In this document: positions 40,319 through 41,462 of the stretch, piece by piece
How positions within the stretch are numbered: the stretch's first letter is position 1
Layout of the letters: every line of letters starts with the position of its first letter
From: a virus
IMG/VR virus record: IMGVR_UViG_3300035180_000144
Coordinates: 1-41,462 of that record
Reading direction: 5' to 3' (one strand)
Length of the DNA stretch: 41,462 nt
Made by a program: the position numbers and the translations under genes
The notes under the pieces: generated by a model
What the model was told of the DNA's origin: nothing
Database searches by the model: none
What the model saw: only the letters and a program-made list of their open reading frames with translations

Positions 40319-40863
40319 TTGATTGCTAACTTCTGCATGATGTACTGCAGGTGGCGGGCTTGGCTCATGGCATCGTGCATGGCGTTGTGATGCGTACCTA
40401 GGCGTTCGATCTTTACGTCGGGGGCGAAGCTCTTCATTGTGCGGTAGCACTTGTCGTCCCAGTACGCCCACGGGCGTTCCATGCCGCACGCAGTGTACGC
40501 GTTGCTCAGGATCACATTGTCGAACGTGGCACCGTTACCCCAGACCGGCAGGGACTCCTTGCCAAACCACTTGGAGAACTCTTCCAGCGCTTCAGGCAGG
40601 CTCATGCGCTTGGCCTCAACCTGATACTGCTGCGACTCTTTGCTCTGGGCCAGCCACCACATGACGGTGCTGGTATCCATCGACAGCCCGTGCATGGCAC
40701 ACGAAGCGGGGTCCACATACACATGGAAGGTCTCGTAGGGGGGGTCTTCTTCGGGGACGATGCTGGGGGCTTGCATGGGGTCAAACTTGACCGCACCGAT
40801 CGACAAGATGGATGCGTAGCTGTTCTTGCCCAGGGTCTCAAGGTCGATCATTACGTTGTTCAT
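40315..40863 (-). CDS. DnaQ-like 3'-5' exonuclease (182 aa)
   Basis: The protein begins MNNVMIDLETLG with D7 and E9 of motif I. WGNGATFDNVIL places D115 in motif II, and HHNAMHDA gives H159 and D164 of the DEDDh motif III. These four acidic residues plus the histidine define an RNase T/DnaQ-type exonuclease. It resembles stand-alone phage exonucleases of the DexA kind. AAAGGA precedes ATG. It overlaps the next gene by ATGA and the previous HNH-like gene by ATGA, so it is part of one tightly coupled nuclease block. Confidence 0.9.
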   Translation of the reverse strand: MNNVMIDLETLGKNSYASILSIGAVKFDPMQAPSIVPEEDPPYETFHVYVDPASCAMHGLSMDTSTVMWWLAQSKESQQYQVEAKRMSLPEALEEFSKWFGKESLPVWGNGATFDNVILSNAYTACGMERPWAYWDDKCYRTMKSFAPDVKIERLGTHHNAMHDAMSQARHLQYIMQKLAIK

Positions 40864-41162
40864 TTGCTTTCCTTTCGAGGAGTCTGGCTCTTCATCGAGC
40901 CATCTGGGTTACGAGCGAACGAACGATTCGCGCTCGGGGTTGCTGCCCGGTAGTTGCTCGGGTCGTTACTGCCGCCTTTGCTGAGCGGTTTCTTGTGATC
41001 CAGGTCTTGCCCCTTCTTGACCATACCCAGCTTAAGCGCCTTACGCCTTGCGCGTTTGCGTTTAGCGTTGGGACTGTCACTGCCCTGGGCAACCTCGCCT
41101 CGGGCCTTCTGGGTGGCGTACTCCTGGCCGTAGTTACGAACGTAGTTGGGGCTGGATGGCAT
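40860..41162 (-). CDS. HNH-like small nuclease (100 aa)
   Basis: The basic N-terminal half (SPNAKRKRARRKALKLGMVK) is followed by QDLDHKKPLSKGGSNDPSN with D55, H56 and N70, and RAATPSANRSFAR with N79. This is the DH...L...GG...N...N pattern of HNH endonucleases without the two zinc-binding CxxC pairs. Such minimal forms occur in phages, sometimes near packaging genes or as homing nucleases. It overlaps the exonuclease start by ATGA. It could nick DNA during replication; activity is not shown by sequence alone. Confidence 0.75.
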   Translation of the reverse strand: MPSSPNYVRNYGQEYATQKARGEVAQGSDSPNAKRKRARRKALKLGMVKKGQDLDHKKPLSKGGSNDPSNYRAATPSANRSFARNPDGSMKSQTPRKESK

Positions 41163-41193
41163 AGTAGTCTCTTCCGAAGTGGGTGTTTAGAGC

Positions 41194-41379
41194 CTAGATT
41201 GTAGTCTCTCCCACGCGATCCCAACACTCCTTACCACTCTGTCTTGCGGCTGCCAGATCGGGGTACTTGTCCACAGCGGATTCCATGCGGGCAACCAGCT
41301 CGGCTAGCAGGTACACCGGGTCCAACGTGTGCCACGCTCTGAGCAGTTCGTTGTTGGTCAGGTGGGCGTACTTAGTCAT
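41194..41379 (-). CDS. Hypothetical 61-aa protein
   Basis: The start ATG at 41379 has a near-perfect AGGAGG Shine-Dalgarno at a 6-bp spacer; a TTG two codons earlier is unlikely. The product is helical (TKYAHLTNNELLRAWHTLDP, then LLAELVARMESAVDKYPDLA) and ends ARQSGKECWDRVGETTI. I recognise no family. It overlaps the stop of the cut gene at the window edge and precedes the HNH-like gene, so it is in the same - strand operon. Confidence 0.7.
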   Translation of the reverse strand: MTKYAHLTNNELLRAWHTLDPVYLLAELVARMESAVDKYPDLAAARQSGKECWDRVGETTI

Positions 41380-41462
41380 CTTCAACCTCCTTCACGAGTG
41401 TGTACTGCAGCTTCTCCATCTTCTCGTCGGACAGCTCTTCTTCCCACTGCGCCCCGCTCGGA
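41372..41462 (-). CDS. C-terminal end of a small protein (cut at window edge)
   Basis: Reading from the right edge on the - strand, a frame ends at TAA (41372-41374) and overlaps the next ATG. The visible 29 residues (PSGAQWEEELSDEKMEKLQY, then TLVKEVEDD) are acidic and helical, as in small phage proteins. The frame is open to the window edge, the Shine-Dalgarno of the next gene lies within it, and overlap with the downstream start is typical for this operon. Function unknown. Confidence 0.6.
   Translation of the reverse strand, partial: PSGAQWEEELSDEKMEKLQYTLVKEVEDD

Noticed and set aside
1-41462. tRNA genes, CRISPR arrays, insertion sequences, integrase or repressor genes
   Set aside because: None were seen by eye. 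Short tRNA-like folds cannot be excluded without a covariance-model search.

Overview
This window is part of a tailed bacteriophage genome, most likely a lytic virus with a short (podovirus-like) tail infecting a Gram-negative, probably proteobacterial, host. Several things support this. There is a continuous terminase-portal-scaffold-capsid block with an N4-gp56-type major capsid protein. I see no tape-measure, tail-tube or baseplate genes. A very large internal virion (ejection) protein is present. The lysis cassette has a GH108 muramidase, a two-helix holin and nested inner/outer membrane spanins, and spanins are only needed where there is an outer membrane. I see no integrase, repressor, plasmid or host genes, and no tRNA or CRISPR array. 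The window is a fragment: the large terminase is cut at the left edge and a small gene is cut at the right edge.

Layout. Positions 1-32,944 are read on the + strand. (1) 1-11,472: packaging and head genes (TerL, portal, a 65-aa gene nested in the portal 3' end, scaffold, capsid, small head proteins, adaptor) followed by small beta-rich virion proteins. (2) 9,763-15,370: three large surface or tail proteins, one a ten-repeat Asp-box (BNR) propeller in visibly AT-richer DNA. (3) 15,370-25,552: two tandem paralogous helical proteins, a Pro/Gly-rich protein and a 2,234-aa polyvalent ejection protein carrying an HELVH metallopeptidase motif. (4) 25,549-28,291: lysis cassette with many ATGA-overlapping small genes. 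(5) 28,304-32,944: a receptor-binding cassette. Its 606-aa protein ends in a C-type-lectin/FGE-like fold whose last ~37 codons look like the variable region of a diversity-generating retroelement (DGR).

Positions 32,941-41,462 are read on the - strand and form the replication/recombination module. In transcription order it runs: a cut gene, two small genes (one HNH-like), a DnaQ-type exonuclease, a Cas4-like PD-(D/E)XK nuclease with four cluster-type cysteines, a VRR-NUC nuclease, an SNF2-like helicase, two small proteins, a probable ssDNA-binding protein, an intrinsic terminator, and an AEP primase fused to a DUF927-like ATPase. No DNA polymerase, RNA polymerase or reverse transcriptase lies in the window, so these must be outside it if present. 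The two arms converge tail-to-tail with a 4-bp stop-codon overlap at 32,941-32,944.

Most promising observations: the DGR-like variable region with an inserted FCCH-like domain, the hidden 65-aa gene in the portal 3' end, the giant metallopeptidase-bearing ejection protein, the duplicated helical virion proteins, and the compact multi-nuclease operon.
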